Source: Odiellus spinosus (Eukaryota > Arthropoda > Arachnida > Opiliones > Phalangiidae). Taken from it: a DNA stretch of 64,000 nt. Location: positions 1 through 64,000 of the forward strand of contig CAWUCO010000263.1 of NCBI GenBank assembly GCA_963920705.1, in the 5' to 3' direction. The position numbers were made by a program, and so were the translations under genes. This document shows positions 63,950 through 64,000 of the stretch, in pieces (the stretch's first letter is position 1; the number at the start of each line of letters is the position of its first letter). The notes beneath the pieces are model-generated. The model was not told the DNA's origin. It saw nothing but the letters and a program-made list of their open reading frames with translations, and ran no database searches.

Positions 63950-64000
63950 GGTAACGACCATATCACGTTGAATACACCGGTTCTCGTCTGATCACCGAAG
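63950..64000 (+). rRNA. 5S rRNA: 5S rRNA gene 226, cut by the window end
   Basis: First 51 nt of a T3 gene (GGTAACGACC) with a normal loop C (no A34), matching gene 222 four units upstream. The cut is the window boundary, so the gene is presumably complete beyond it. Confidence 0.93.

Larger units (their letters stand above)
60634..64000 (+). repeat. 5S rDNA array 2, 13 units continuing past the window
   Basis: Same gene and spacer as array 1, starting partway into a spacer at TATTTGTAAAAAATAG. Steps are 268 bp, or 264 bp before genes 216, 219 and 223, whose spacers lack 4 bp of the TATA block (TATATATTTAAATA). No C4, gam, A2, T97 or A37 allele appears here. A new G89T+A90C allele is common. 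Genes 219-222 and 223-226 form a four-unit repeat with a 1068-bp offset. Confidence 0.95.

Overview
The window is almost entirely a tandem array of 5S ribosomal RNA genes, all head to tail on the + strand. I count 226 gene starts. Array 1 (positions 1-57028) holds 213 and array 2 (60634-64000) holds 13. A 3.6 kb unrelated segment (57029-60633) interrupts one spacer between them. The array runs off both ends of the window. The unit is 268 bp: a 120-nt gene and a 148-bp AT-rich spacer. Start-to-start distances sum exactly: 212 intervals of 268 bp, less 86 bp in small indels and one 71-bp deletion, span genes 1 to 213.

The 5S sequence is animal-like and, from memory, closest in style to insect 5S (GAATACACCGGTTCTCGT, then GATCACCGAAGTTAAGCAGC, then GTTAGTACTTGG). 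The spacer carries a TATA-rich block at about -46 to -27, as described for insect 5S promoters, and each gene ends in a T4 run typical of a Pol III terminator. A short TTAGG-like run in the insertion also fits an insect but is weak. I cannot name the species. No protein-coding gene is supported: every open frame is a readthrough of a 5S unit or a short frame in the insertion.

The array is not uniform. A small set of linked alleles (tags defined in the array 1 entry) recurs in fixed orders, so higher-order repeats of 4, 5, 6, 9 and 18 units can be read directly. The largest is an 18-unit block (genes 104-121) copied 5088 bp downstream (genes 123-140). Several classes look non-functional yet were copied with the rest: 13 genes with five linked substitutions, four genes missing 2 nt near loop C, and one gene cut to 65 nt.

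The insertion opens with TACCTCCCCGAC and has the exact inverse GTCGGGGAGGTA near its far end, so it looks like a terminal-inverted-repeat element or a relic of one, with no visible transposase. Inside are a hairpin, a TG microsatellite, several internal duplications, a possible TATA core promoter, and a CpG-containing stretch with ETS, E-box and YY1-type motifs. The genes beyond it (array 2) carry a partly different allele set, which suggests reduced exchange across the insertion.
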